NCBI GenBank assembly: GCA_002293965.1
Contig: DBEG01000013.1
Coordinates: 1 to 9,958, forward strand
Direction of reading: 5' to 3'
Source: Actinobacteria bacterium UBA912
GTDB taxonomy: Bacteria > Actinomycetota > Coriobacteriia > Anaerosomatales > UBA912
DNA length: 9,958 nt
Shown piece by piece: positions 1 through 7,210 of the stretch; within the stretch, counting starts at the first letter, position 1, and each line of letters begins with the position of its first letter. Position numbers and translations under genes: made by a program. The notes beneath the pieces are model-generated. The model saw only the letters and a list, made by a program, of their open reading frames with translations. It was not told the origin of the DNA and did not search any database.

Positions 1-2
1 TC

Positions 3-1877
3 CAGGTATTAGAGGGCCTAGAAGCTGTCCGAAAAAGGCCTGGAATGTATATTGGGTCAACGGGATCCAAAGGCCTACATCACCTAGTGTATGAGGTGGT
101 GGACAACTCAGTCGATGAGGCCCTAGCCGGCTTCTGTTCGTTCGTTGACGTGTTCATCCATAGCGATAACTCGATAACTGTCATCGATGATGGTCGCGGG
201 ATTCCAGTGGACAAACATCCAAAACTCAAGAAACCCACCCTTGAAGTGGTGCTGACAATCCTCCATGCAGGAGGAAAATTCGGCGGCGAGGGGTACAAAG
301 TTTCAGGAGGACTGCATGGTGTCGGAGTTTCGGTCGTCAATGCGCTGTCCAGCAAGCTAGTCGTTGAGGTAAAACGGGACGGGAAGATATTCACTCAGAA
401 TTATGGTTACGGTAAACCTCTTTCTTCCATTGCGGAGGGCGGAAAGACCAAAGCAACCGGAACTAAAATCACCTTCAGTCCAGACCCCGACATCTTTGAA
501 ACACTGAACTTCGATTTCGACGTATTGGCTACGAGGTTCAGGGAGACAGCATTCCTAAACAAGAACCTTAAGATTCGTCTAACAGATGAGCGAGAGGATG
601 ATCCGAGGGTCGAAGAGTTCAGGTACTCTGGGGGAATCGTCGACTTCGTCAAGTATCTGAACGAGAAGAAGGATACGATCCACAGTCGGATAATCCACTT
701 CGAGGCCGAGGCCGCCGAAGGACACGTAGAAATAGCCATGCAGTGGAACAATGGTTACTCGGACTCAGTATTGGCTTTTGCTAACAACATCAACACCCAC
801 GAAGGAGGAACCCACCTAGATGGGTTCAAGAATGCGATCACTAGGACGGTCAACGACTACGCTAGAAGACAGAATATCCTGAAAGATAAAGAGGACAATC
901 TGTCAGGGGAGGATATCAGGGAAGGCCTGGCTTGCGTCATCTCGGTGAAGCTCCGTGATCCTCAATTCGAAGGTCAAACCAAGACTAAACTAGGGAACAC
1001 AGAGATCAGAGGATTGGTTCAGTCAACCGTCACCCAGGCGTTTGCAGAGTACCTTGAGGAGCACCCGAAGCCAGCTAGGCTGATCGTTGCAAAAGCGGCC
1101 CAGGCAGCCAAAGCCAGAGCTGCGGCGAGAAAAGCCCGTGAGCTGACCCGCCGTAAGGGTTTACTGGAATCCTCGACCCTGCCTGGGAAACTGGCCGACT
1201 GTTCTATCAAAGACGCTGAGCTCGCCGAAGTGTATTTTGTTGAGGGAGACTCTGCTGGCGGTTCAGCAAAGCAGGCCAGGGACCGCTCGTTCCAGGCGAT
1301 CCTACCCCTTAAAGGCAAGATACTCAACGTGGAAAAAGCCGGGCTTAACCGGTCCTTGGGATCTGAAGAGATACAGGCGATGATTACGGCTTTAGGTACT
1401 GGTATAGCCGACGAATTCGACATCACCCAGGCTCGCTATCATAAGGCCATAATCATGACAGACGCCGATGTTGACGGTGCCCACATCCGCTGTCTCATAC
1501 TGACCTTCTTCTACAGGTACATGCGAGAAATGATCGAGCACGGTTACGTTTACATCGCTCAACCACCGCTGTTCAAGATCTCGTATGGAAGAAAGACAGA
1601 TTATGCTTATAGCGACAAACAGCTACAGCAGATACTAGCGACCCTTCCGGAGACAACAAAAGTGACCCTGCAGCGGTACAAGGGTTTGGGAGAAATGAAT
1701 CCTGAGCAACTGTGGGAGACCACTATGGATCCCTCTACGAGAACTCTGATGAGAGTGACTTTGGATGATGCCTTCGCGGCTGAAAAAGCCTTCACGGATC
1801 TTATGGGAGATAACGTAGAGCCTCGCAAGGAATTCATTCAAAGACATGCGAAGGATGTTCGCTTCCTGGATGTCTAG
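3..1877 (+). CDS. gyrB: DNA gyrase subunit B, 5'-partial
   Basis: This is the ATPase subunit of DNA gyrase; with GyrA it introduces negative supercoils using ATP. The window enters the gene a few codons after its true start: the frame is open from base 3 and reads QVLEGLEAVRKRPGM, the conserved GyrB N-terminus, so the ATG at 45 is internal. Numbering from the first visible residue, the GHKL ATPase shows EVVDN (E31, N35), DDGRGIP (62-68) and GGLHGVGVS (about 102-110), and the transducer shows the ATP-contacting QTK (325-327). The TOPRIM part shows EGDSAGG (414-420), the metal-binding DADVDG (487-492) and QRYKGLGE (557-564). The 624 visible residues fit the short GyrB class of about 640 residues, without the large insertion found in enterobacterial GyrB. 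ParE is the alternative, but the adjacent gyrA and the SAKQARDRSFQAILPLKGK motif favour GyrB. The next gene starts at or just after its stop. Confidence 0.98.
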   Translation, partial: QVLEGLEAVRKRPGMYIGSTGSKGLHHLVYEVVDNSVDEALAGFCSFVDVFIHSDNSITVIDDGRGIPVDKHPKLKKPTLEVVLTILHAGGKFGGEGYKVSGGLHGVGVSVVNALSSKLVVEVKRDGKIFTQNYGYGKPLSSIAEGGKTKATGTKITFSPDPDIFETLNFDFDVLATRFRETAFLNKNLKIRLTDEREDDPRVEEFRYSGGIVDFVKYLNEKKDTIHSRIIHFEAEAAEGHVEIAMQWNNGYSDSVLAFANNINTHEGGTHLDGFKNAITRTVNDYARRQNILKDKEDNLSGEDIREGLACVISVKLRDPQFEGQTKTKLGNTEIRGLVQSTVTQAFAEYLEEHPKPARLIVAKAAQAAKARAAARKARELTRRKGLLESSTLPGKLADCSIKDAELAEVYFVEGDSAGGSAKQARDRSFQAILPLKGKILNVEKAGLNRSLGSEEIQAMITALGTGIADEFDITQARYHKAIIMTDADVDGAHIRCLILTFFYRYMREMIEHGYVYIAQPPLFKISYGRKTDYAYSDKQLQQILATLPETTKVTLQRYKGLGEMNPEQLWETTMDPSTRTLMRVTLDDAFAAEKAFTDLMGDNVEPRKEFIQRHAKDVRFLDV

Positions 1878-1896
1878 CACGATTTGGAACACAGAA

Positions 1897-2349
1897 ATGG
1901 AAGACTTACCCAGGCGTAGTAAAGCACCGGAGTTCCAGCCCCCTCCATGGGAAGCACTGACCTCCCCAGAGGTCCCGCTTCAAGAGCCGGGAGAAGAACA
2001 GAAACCAGTAGTAATACCCCCAATACCGCAACCTGCAGCCGAGCCGGGTACAAAGTCCCAGCGGGCGACTGTTGAATCAGAGCAACTAGAGGGAATGCTA
2101 GTCCAGTTGTCTATAGAGGAGACCGATTCGGGCAGGGAGTTTCGTACCGTAAGCCTTCTGAGCGCCCTCTTTTTGGCAGCTGTCGGGTTGATGATGATGG
2201 TATGGGGCGTCGTGGCAACTGTCAGGACTGCACAAGCAGGCGTGGCTGGAGCCACAGGTGGATTGATATTGATTGTCTTCGGCGGCGGCTTCATGGGTAT
2301 AGCCGCGTGGACGGCCGTGAGATATACGAAGCGACGAGGAGAGCGATAG
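1897..2349 (+). CDS. Unrecognised small membrane protein between gyrB and gyrA
   Basis: I do not recognise this family. From the ATG at 1897 the protein has 150 residues. Residues about 5-51 are hydrophilic and proline-rich (about 14 prolines, including PPP and IPPIPQP). An acidic stretch of about 30 residues follows. Two hydrophobic segments, at about 85-108 (SLLSALFLAAVGLMMMVWGV) and 120-141 (GGLILIVFGGGFMGIAAW), are likely membrane helices joined by a short Ala/Gly loop. The end is basic (RYTKRRGER), which suggests both termini are cytoplasmic. The start is uncertain. ATG 1897 has a weak GGA eight bases upstream. ATG 1870 would overlap the gyrB stop (ATGTCTAG) and give 159 residues, but has no ribosome site at normal spacing. 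The stop lies one base before the gyrA start, so translation is probably coupled to gyrA. The coding call rests on the frame filling the gap exactly and on its coherent membrane topology. Confidence 0.8.
   Translation: MEDLPRRSKAPEFQPPPWEALTSPEVPLQEPGEEQKPVVIPPIPQPAAEPGTKSQRATVESEQLEGMLVQLSIEETDSGREFRTVSLLSALFLAAVGLMMMVWGVVATVRTAQAGVAGATGGLILIVFGGGFMGIAAWTAVRYTKRRGER
2336..2343 (+). promoter_or_regulatory. Ribosome binding site deciding the gyrA GTG start
   Basis: GAGGAGAG lies seven bases before the GTG at 2351 and inside the last codons of the preceding gene. It supports the GTG as the gyrA start and couples the two genes. Confidence 0.65.
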
Positions 2350-2350
2350 C

Positions 2351-4945
2351 GTGCCCGAGGAACTTTTCGAATCAACTGTACTTCCTATAGACATTCAGCA
2401 AGAACTCAGAGAATCGTTTCTCGAATATTCTATGAGCGTCATTGTGGCCAGGGCCTTGCCAGATGTTCGGGATGGGCTCAAGCCGGTGCATCGCCGAATA
2501 CTCCACGCCATGAACGAGTCCGGACTCACGCCGGGCAGAGCCTATAAGAAGTCCGCCTGGACCGTAGGTGAAGTCATAGGTAAGTACCACCCGCATGGAG
2601 ACGCAGCGGTTTACGACACTATGGTCCGCCTCGCCCAGGATTTCTCGATGAGGGAACCGCTGATCGATGGGCACGGAAACTTTGGATCTGTAGACGGCGA
2701 TCGAGCAGCGGCGATGAGGTACACGGAAGCACGGTTGCGCAAGATCGCCTCGGAACTACTCCGTGACCTGGACAAAGAAACAGTGGATTTCGGACCCAAT
2801 TACGACGAATCCCTTCAAGAGCCGTTGGTGCTCCCGGCCAGATTCCCAAATCTGATCGTCAACGGGGTGGCCGGTATCGCTGTTGGAATGGCTACCAACA
2901 TACCTCCGCACAACCTCGGCGAGGCGATAGACGCGGTACTCCTGATGATTGAAAACCCGGACGCGAGCGCCGCCGACATCATGAAAGTCATGCCTGGTCC
3001 TGACTTTCCAACCGGAGGATCCATTATGGGCCGGGAGGGAATTGCTGACTACTATGCCACTGGTCGCGGCTCCATCCGAGTCAGGGGTAAAGCTCACATA
3101 GAACAGACATCCACTGGGCGCATGCGAATCATTATCACTGAGATTCCCTACACGGTGAATAAATCTAAACTTGTTACAAAGATCGCGGATCTGGTCAGGG
3201 AGAAGAAACTGACCGAGATATCGGACCTCAGGGATGAGTCCGACAGAAAAGGGATGCGGATAGTAGTCGAACTCAAGAACTCGTGCGTCCCCCAAGTCGT
3301 GCTCAACAAACTGTTCAAACACACCCAGCTGCAGACGGGCTTCGGCATAATCATGCTGGCCCTGGTCAACCGAGTTCCAAAGACGCTTACCATGCCAGAG
3401 ATGCTGAAGCACTATATCGAACACCAGAAGGAAGTGGTGATTCGCAGGACGAGCTTCGACCTTCGCAAAGCCGAGGAGAGAGCACACATCCTCGATGGCT
3501 ACGTGATAGCGTTAGACAATATCGATGAGGTCATCAAGATCATAAGAGGAAGCGCAGACGATCATCAGGCAAAGGCCAGCTTGGTCGAGAGGTTCGGCTT
3601 CTCAGACGCTCAGGTAGACGCAATCCTTGAAATGAGACTCAGACGCCTGACGGGCCTCGAACGAGGTAAGATCGAAGAGGAGCTCAAAGGACTGCGCGAG
3701 AAGATTGCCTGGTACAAGCAGGTCTTAGGGGACGTCAATCTCGTACTCCAAATCATCAAAGAAGAGCTGACGGAGATCAGGGAGAGGTTCGCGAATCCCA
3801 GGCGGACCGAATTGGCGGGAACAGTCGCTGACCTCGACGTTGAAGATCTCATCGCTGAAGAGGATATGGTGGTGACTATCACCAGGGCTGGCTATGTGAA
3901 GAGGCTCCCGGTGGCCACGTATCGACAGCAGAAAAGGGGAGGAAAGGGAGTCAGTGGACTTAATCTCAAAGAAAGTGATTTGGTCGAACATCTATTCATC
4001 AGCTCGACCCACGACTACGTTCTGTTCTTCTCCACTAAGGGGAAGGTCTATCGCCTCAAAGTCCACGAACTGCCGGTAGGATCCAGACACGCCCGAGGCA
4101 CAGCAGCAGTCAATCTGCTGCCATTCGAACAAGGAGAGAAGATCGCCGCGGCTATCACCACCCGGGAGTTTGGCCCGGATGATTATCTCCTCTTCGCAAC
4201 CAGGGCAGGCATGGTCAAGAAGACAGCCCTTCAGGCGTACGACCGAAGCCGACGTGATGGGCTCATCGCAATCAACCTTAGGCCGGGCGATGAGCTGATC
4301 GCAGTCAAGCGGGTCAAGTCGGGAGAGCACGTCGTGATGGTGTCCTCGGCGGGTAAGGCGATTGTTTGGAATGAGAGTGACGCACGACCCATGGGACGCG
4401 ACACCATGGGCGTCAAGGGTATGAACGTCAAGGAGGGGGAGGCGGCGTTAGGGATGGAGATAGCCCCCAGTAACTCCGAGCTCTTCGTGGTGACGGAGCG
4501 CGGGTTTGGTAAGCGTACTCCTGTGGATGCATATCCGGTTCAACGACGCGGCGGACAGGGAGTCAGGACGATCCAGGTGACGGAGAAGAAGGGCCTGCTG
4601 GCCGGGATGAAGATCATCCAGCCTCAGCACGAGTTGATGCTCATCAGCCTGGAGGGGGTAGTCATCCGAGTGAAGGCCGATGATATCTCGAAGTTGGGGC
4701 GGTCCACCCAGGGCGTCAAAGTCATGAACGTCGGGCCTTCAGACAAGGTGGTGGCGATAGCCCGGGTCTCGGCGGGAAAGAAGACGGGCAAGAGCAAGGA
4801 TGTTGTTGAAGGACAGACGGCTATGTTGATTGAAGGGGCCGAAGACGAAGGTGCCCCGGGCAATGTTCAAGAGGACAGGCGCTTGGCCGATGCCGAGGAC
4901 TTGGTGAGTGAGGAGTTCGATGATGGAGATGAGGGCGGCGAGTAA
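2351..4945 (+). CDS. gyrA: DNA gyrase subunit A
   Basis: This is the DNA-cleaving and wrapping subunit of gyrase (864 residues, GTG start). The winged-helix/tower domain begins at about residue 10 and carries the active-site tyrosine Y124 in AAMRYTE. The quinolone-determining region reads HPHGDAAVYD (80-89): the position equivalent to E. coli Ser83 is Ala85, and Asp87 is kept as D89. The C-terminal beta-pinwheel begins at about residue 500. It carries the GyrA box QKRGGKG (527-533), which separates gyrase from topoisomerase IV ParC, and a second box-like motif QRRGGQG (731-737). The last 38 or so residues form an acidic tail rich in E and D, ending DDGDEGGE. Such tails modulate supercoiling in some GyrAs. 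The gene starts one base after the small membrane-protein gene and overlaps the HAD gene at its 3' end. It is complete, with no frameshift visible. Confidence 0.98.
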   Translation: MPEELFESTVLPIDIQQELRESFLEYSMSVIVARALPDVRDGLKPVHRRILHAMNESGLTPGRAYKKSAWTVGEVIGKYHPHGDAAVYDTMVRLAQDFSMREPLIDGHGNFGSVDGDRAAAMRYTEARLRKIASELLRDLDKETVDFGPNYDESLQEPLVLPARFPNLIVNGVAGIAVGMATNIPPHNLGEAIDAVLLMIENPDASAADIMKVMPGPDFPTGGSIMGREGIADYYATGRGSIRVRGKAHIEQTSTGRMRIIITEIPYTVNKSKLVTKIADLVREKKLTEISDLRDESDRKGMRIVVELKNSCVPQVVLNKLFKHTQLQTGFGIIMLALVNRVPKTLTMPEMLKHYIEHQKEVVIRRTSFDLRKAEERAHILDGYVIALDNIDEVIKIIRGSADDHQAKASLVERFGFSDAQVDAILEMRLRRLTGLERGKIEEELKGLREKIAWYKQVLGDVNLVLQIIKEELTEIRERFANPRRTELAGTVADLDVEDLIAEEDMVVTITRAGYVKRLPVATYRQQKRGGKGVSGLNLKESDLVEHLFISSTHDYVLFFSTKGKVYRLKVHELPVGSRHARGTAAVNLLPFEQGEKIAAAITTREFGPDDYLLFATRAGMVKKTALQAYDRSRRDGLIAINLRPGDELIAVKRVKSGEHVVMVSSAGKAIVWNESDARPMGRDTMGVKGMNVKEGEAALGMEIAPSNSELFVVTERGFGKRTPVDAYPVQRRGGQGVRTIQVTEKKGLLAGMKIIQPQHELMLISLEGVVIRVKADDISKLGRSTQGVKVMNVGPSDKVVAIARVSAGKKTGKSKDVVEGQTAMLIEGAEDEGAPGNVQEDRRLADAEDLVSEEFDDGDEGGE
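4910..4915 (+). promoter_or_regulatory. Ribosome binding site for the HAD phosphatase gene
   Basis: GAGGAG lies within the gyrA acidic-tail codons, seven bases before ATG 4923 and four before ATG 4920. It is the best ribosome site near this start and is the reason for preferring 4923 to GTG 4908 or ATG 4974. Confidence 0.5.
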
Positions 4946-5648
4946 CTCATCATCGAACCCAGCAGTAGAGGCGATGGATCTCGCTAGCCGCCCGCGGCGG
5001 TCTGTGAAGGCGGTGCTGTTCGACCTCGACGGAACCCTTATTGATTCGATACCGTTGATCGTTGCCTCGCTGAGGCACGCCATGAGCACCGTCCTCGCCG
5101 TTGATCTATCCGACGAACAGCTTATGCGGAATATCGGCACGCCTCTTGTTAAGCAGATGAGAGAGTTCTCGCCGGAACACGCAGATGAACTTCTCCGCGT
5201 CTATCGAGAGCACAACGCAATCCATCACGATACCTGGGTCAACGAGTACCCGATGACCAGCGAAACCTTGCTGGCGCTCAAGGCAATGGGGTATCCGGTG
5301 GGGGTCGTTACATCGAAGGCGGGAGAAGGTGCAAGACGGGGACTTGCTGTCACAGGGCTGGATCAGTACATCGACATCCTTGTGACATGCGATGATACCG
5401 ACAGACACAAGCCGGAACCGGATCCTTTGTACCTGGCTGCCGAGCGATTCGGCCTAAAGGCCACCGAGTGCGTGTATGTGGGGGACAGTGAGTTCGACAT
5501 GATGGCAGCCAAAGCGGCCGGAGCCGTTAGCATAGCGGCCCTATGGGGTCCATTCCCGGACGAGACCGTTTTAGGACCTGGCGTCGATCACGCACTTGAA
5601 ACCATAACGGGACTGCTCCCTCTGTTGGACGCCCTGAACAAAGGGTAA
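4923..5648 (+). CDS. HAD-superfamily phosphatase, PpaX/Gph-like
   Basis: This is a cytoplasmic haloacid-dehalogenase-family hydrolase of 241 residues from the chosen start. Motif I is FDLDGTL, with nucleophile D34 and acid/base D36. A helical cap follows, at about residues 42-110. Motif II is VVTSK (T130), motif III is the lysine in RHKPEPDP (K163), and motif IV is VGDSEFD (D188, D192) for Mg2+. The TCDD...KPEPDP spacing and overall length resemble pyrophosphatase PpaX and phosphoglycolate phosphatase Gph, so a small phosphorylated metabolite or pyrophosphate is the likely substrate; which one cannot be told from sequence. The start is ambiguous: ATGs at 4920, 4923, 4929 and 4974 and a GTG at 4908 are all in frame, and the first 25 or so residues are low in complexity and precede the conserved fold. 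It overlaps gyrA by about 23 bases, which implies co-transcription. Confidence 0.88.
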   Translation: MEMRAASNSSSNPAVEAMDLASRPRRSVKAVLFDLDGTLIDSIPLIVASLRHAMSTVLAVDLSDEQLMRNIGTPLVKQMREFSPEHADELLRVYREHNAIHHDTWVNEYPMTSETLLALKAMGYPVGVVTSKAGEGARRGLAVTGLDQYIDILVTCDDTDRHKPEPDPLYLAAERFGLKATECVYVGDSEFDMMAAKAAGAVSIAALWGPFPDETVLGPGVDHALETITGLLPLLDALNKG

Positions 5649-5704
5649 AAACGTGTTGGTCGATGTTGGATTCAGTTTTGCTATCGCTGTTGAGGCAACA
5701 AATT

Positions 5705-5713
5705 AGAAGGAGG
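5705..5713 (+). promoter_or_regulatory. Strong ribosome binding site for the adaptor gene (TTG start)
   Basis: AGAAGGAGG is a near-perfect anti-16S match, six bases before the in-frame TTG at 5720. The competing ATG at 5663 has no such site. This decides the start of the following gene. Confidence 0.8.
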
Positions 5714-5719
5714 CGTCAA

Positions 5720-7210
5720 TTGTCACGCAAGACGAAACTGATAGCCGGGTTCCTCGTCCTGCTCCTGGTCGGAGTAGGTGCCGCCGTAGCGATCCTAGGT
5801 ACTCGTTCTGCGGTTGTCGAGGTAGACACTGCGATCGTGCGAGTCGAGACCCTCGGGGTGGCCGTGACAGCCTCCGGGCAGATTGAGATGGGTGAGCGAG
5901 GGGATGTGTTTCCTCGGAGTCCGGGCGTGATAGAAGAGATTCTCGTCGAAGAGGGCCAGCAGGTCGCTTCAGGTACGGTGATCGCCACCCTGGAGCGCGA
6001 ACCCTTCGAGCTTCAACTGAAGCAAGCCGAGGCCGGCCTCGTACAGGCCCAATCACAACTTGCTGCGATCGAAAGGCAGGAGCCCGGGAGCGGCGATCTT
6101 CGCACGGCTCGCACGGCTACGGATGTCGCCTGGAGGCAGTATCAGGCTGCGGTCAGCGCCGCTACAGCGCCTGGTGGGCCAGGGCCGATGAGTGCAGAGG
6201 TCGAAGCGGCGCGGAAGGTGACCCTGGAAACCCTTAGGGTATACGAGCAGGCGAAGGTCGCTTTCGAGGCCGCGCGGAGTGCTCATGAGGCTTCACCAAC
6301 GCCCGCTCTTGAAGGGTCACGCGTTGCTGCAGAGGCTATTATGTTACAAGCTCGAGATGCGCACTTTGCAGCTCAGCAAAGGGAAGCCGGTCTGGTTGCA
6401 GCGAACGCAGCCGCAGCTCGACAGCAGGCGCTGGCTGCACGGGATCAGGCCCACATCGGCTATCTTACAGCCAAAGCCCAGCAAGACAAGCTTGAGAGCA
6501 CCGATCTGTCTCCTGAGCGTCGGGCAGCGCGAGCTGCAATCAGCCAAGCCAGGGATGCGGTAGCGCTAGCGCAACGGAACCTGGACGAATCCGCACTGGT
6601 TGCACCCGTGAACGGGGTTGTGGTGTTCCGCTCGACAGGATCTGCGATACCGGGAGCCCCGGCCGTCAAGCCGACCACTGGAACGCCCGTTTCGCCCCAA
6701 GCGGCACCTTTCTCGGTGGTGAACATGACGTCGGGGCAGTTTGTGGCGCAGGTTGATGAGGCTGACATCGCGCGGGTCGCCGAGGACAAGAAGGCGATCA
6801 TCAGGGTGGACGCATTCCCGTTGGCCGAGCTGAGCGGCGTGGTTACACGGATCTCACCGATCGCCGAACTGACGGCGACCGGAGGCACGACGTTCCTGGT
6901 GTACATTGAGATCGATGAAGTACCTGCTGGCGTCGATCTGAGAGACGGAATGCAAGGGGATGCCGAGATAGAGATCGAGGCTATATCTGAGGCTATGACG
7001 ATACCAATCGAAGCACTCTTCGATGAGGGCGGACAGGCTCACGTATATGTGTTGACCAATGGGCAGACATTGGCTCGTACGCGGATAGAAGTCGGAACCG
7101 TGACCGAGACCGAGGCGCAGGTACTCTCAGGACTCGAAGAGGGTGATGAAGTCGCACTGTCAGGCCCCACAGAACTGACCGATGGATTGCGAGTGCGACC
7201 CGCAGAATGA
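5720..7210 (+). CDS. Efflux adaptor, HlyD/MacA (YknX)-like membrane-fusion protein
   Basis: This is the extracytoplasmic adaptor of a MacAB/YknXYZ-type ABC exporter, 496 residues from the TTG start. A basic N-terminus (SRKTK) and a hydrophobic segment at residues 6-27 form a membrane anchor with no lipobox cysteine. The first half of the biotinyl/lipoyl domain is at about 65-95 (GVIEEILVEEGQQVASGTVIATLE). A long Ala/Gln/Glu-rich helical region runs from about 97 to 288, broken by Pro/Gly loops near 121-125, 150-157 and 192-197. The second lipoyl half (APVNGVVVF) is at about 295-303. Beta-barrel and membrane-proximal domains follow, at about 331-496. An upstream ATG at 5663 would add 19 residues that look untranslated and include the ribosome site. 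The stop overlaps the ATPase start as ATGA. Substrate unknown. Confidence 0.9.
   Translation: MSRKTKLIAGFLVLLLVGVGAAVAILGTRSAVVEVDTAIVRVETLGVAVTASGQIEMGERGDVFPRSPGVIEEILVEEGQQVASGTVIATLEREPFELQLKQAEAGLVQAQSQLAAIERQEPGSGDLRTARTATDVAWRQYQAAVSAATAPGGPGPMSAEVEAARKVTLETLRVYEQAKVAFEAARSAHEASPTPALEGSRVAAEAIMLQARDAHFAAQQREAGLVAANAAAARQQALAARDQAHIGYLTAKAQQDKLESTDLSPERRAARAAISQARDAVALAQRNLDESALVAPVNGVVVFRSTGSAIPGAPAVKPTTGTPVSPQAAPFSVVNMTSGQFVAQVDEADIARVAEDKKAIIRVDAFPLAELSGVVTRISPIAELTATGGTTFLVYIEIDEVPAGVDLRDGMQGDAEIEIEAISEAMTIPIEALFDEGGQAHVYVLTNGQTLARTRIEVGTVTETEAQVLSGLEEGDEVALSGPTELTDGLRVRPAE

Noticed and set aside
45..1877. gyrB beginning at the ATG at position 45
   Set aside because: The frame stays open to the window edge and encodes the conserved GyrB residues VLEGLEAVRKRPG just before this methionine, so it is internal and the gene is truncated by the window.
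2756..3487. Antisense open frame of 243 codons opposite gyrA
   Set aside because: It lies wholly within conserved gyrA sequence, has no family motifs or ribosome site that I can see, and is explained by stop avoidance on the complementary strand.
2351..4945. Topoisomerase IV ParC instead of GyrA
   Set aside because: A full GyrA box QKRGGKG and an intact pinwheel with acidic tail are present, and gyrB is adjacent.
5649..5719. Possible promoter between the HAD gene and the adaptor gene
   Set aside because: Weak TTG- and TA-containing hexamers occur, but no -35/-10 pair at 16-18 bases is convincing; only the ribosome site is clear.
6279..6563. Plus-strand alternate frame of 94 codons inside the adaptor
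   Set aside because: It lies in the Ala-rich helical region of the adaptor, where alternate frames stay open by composition; there is no independent evidence for it.
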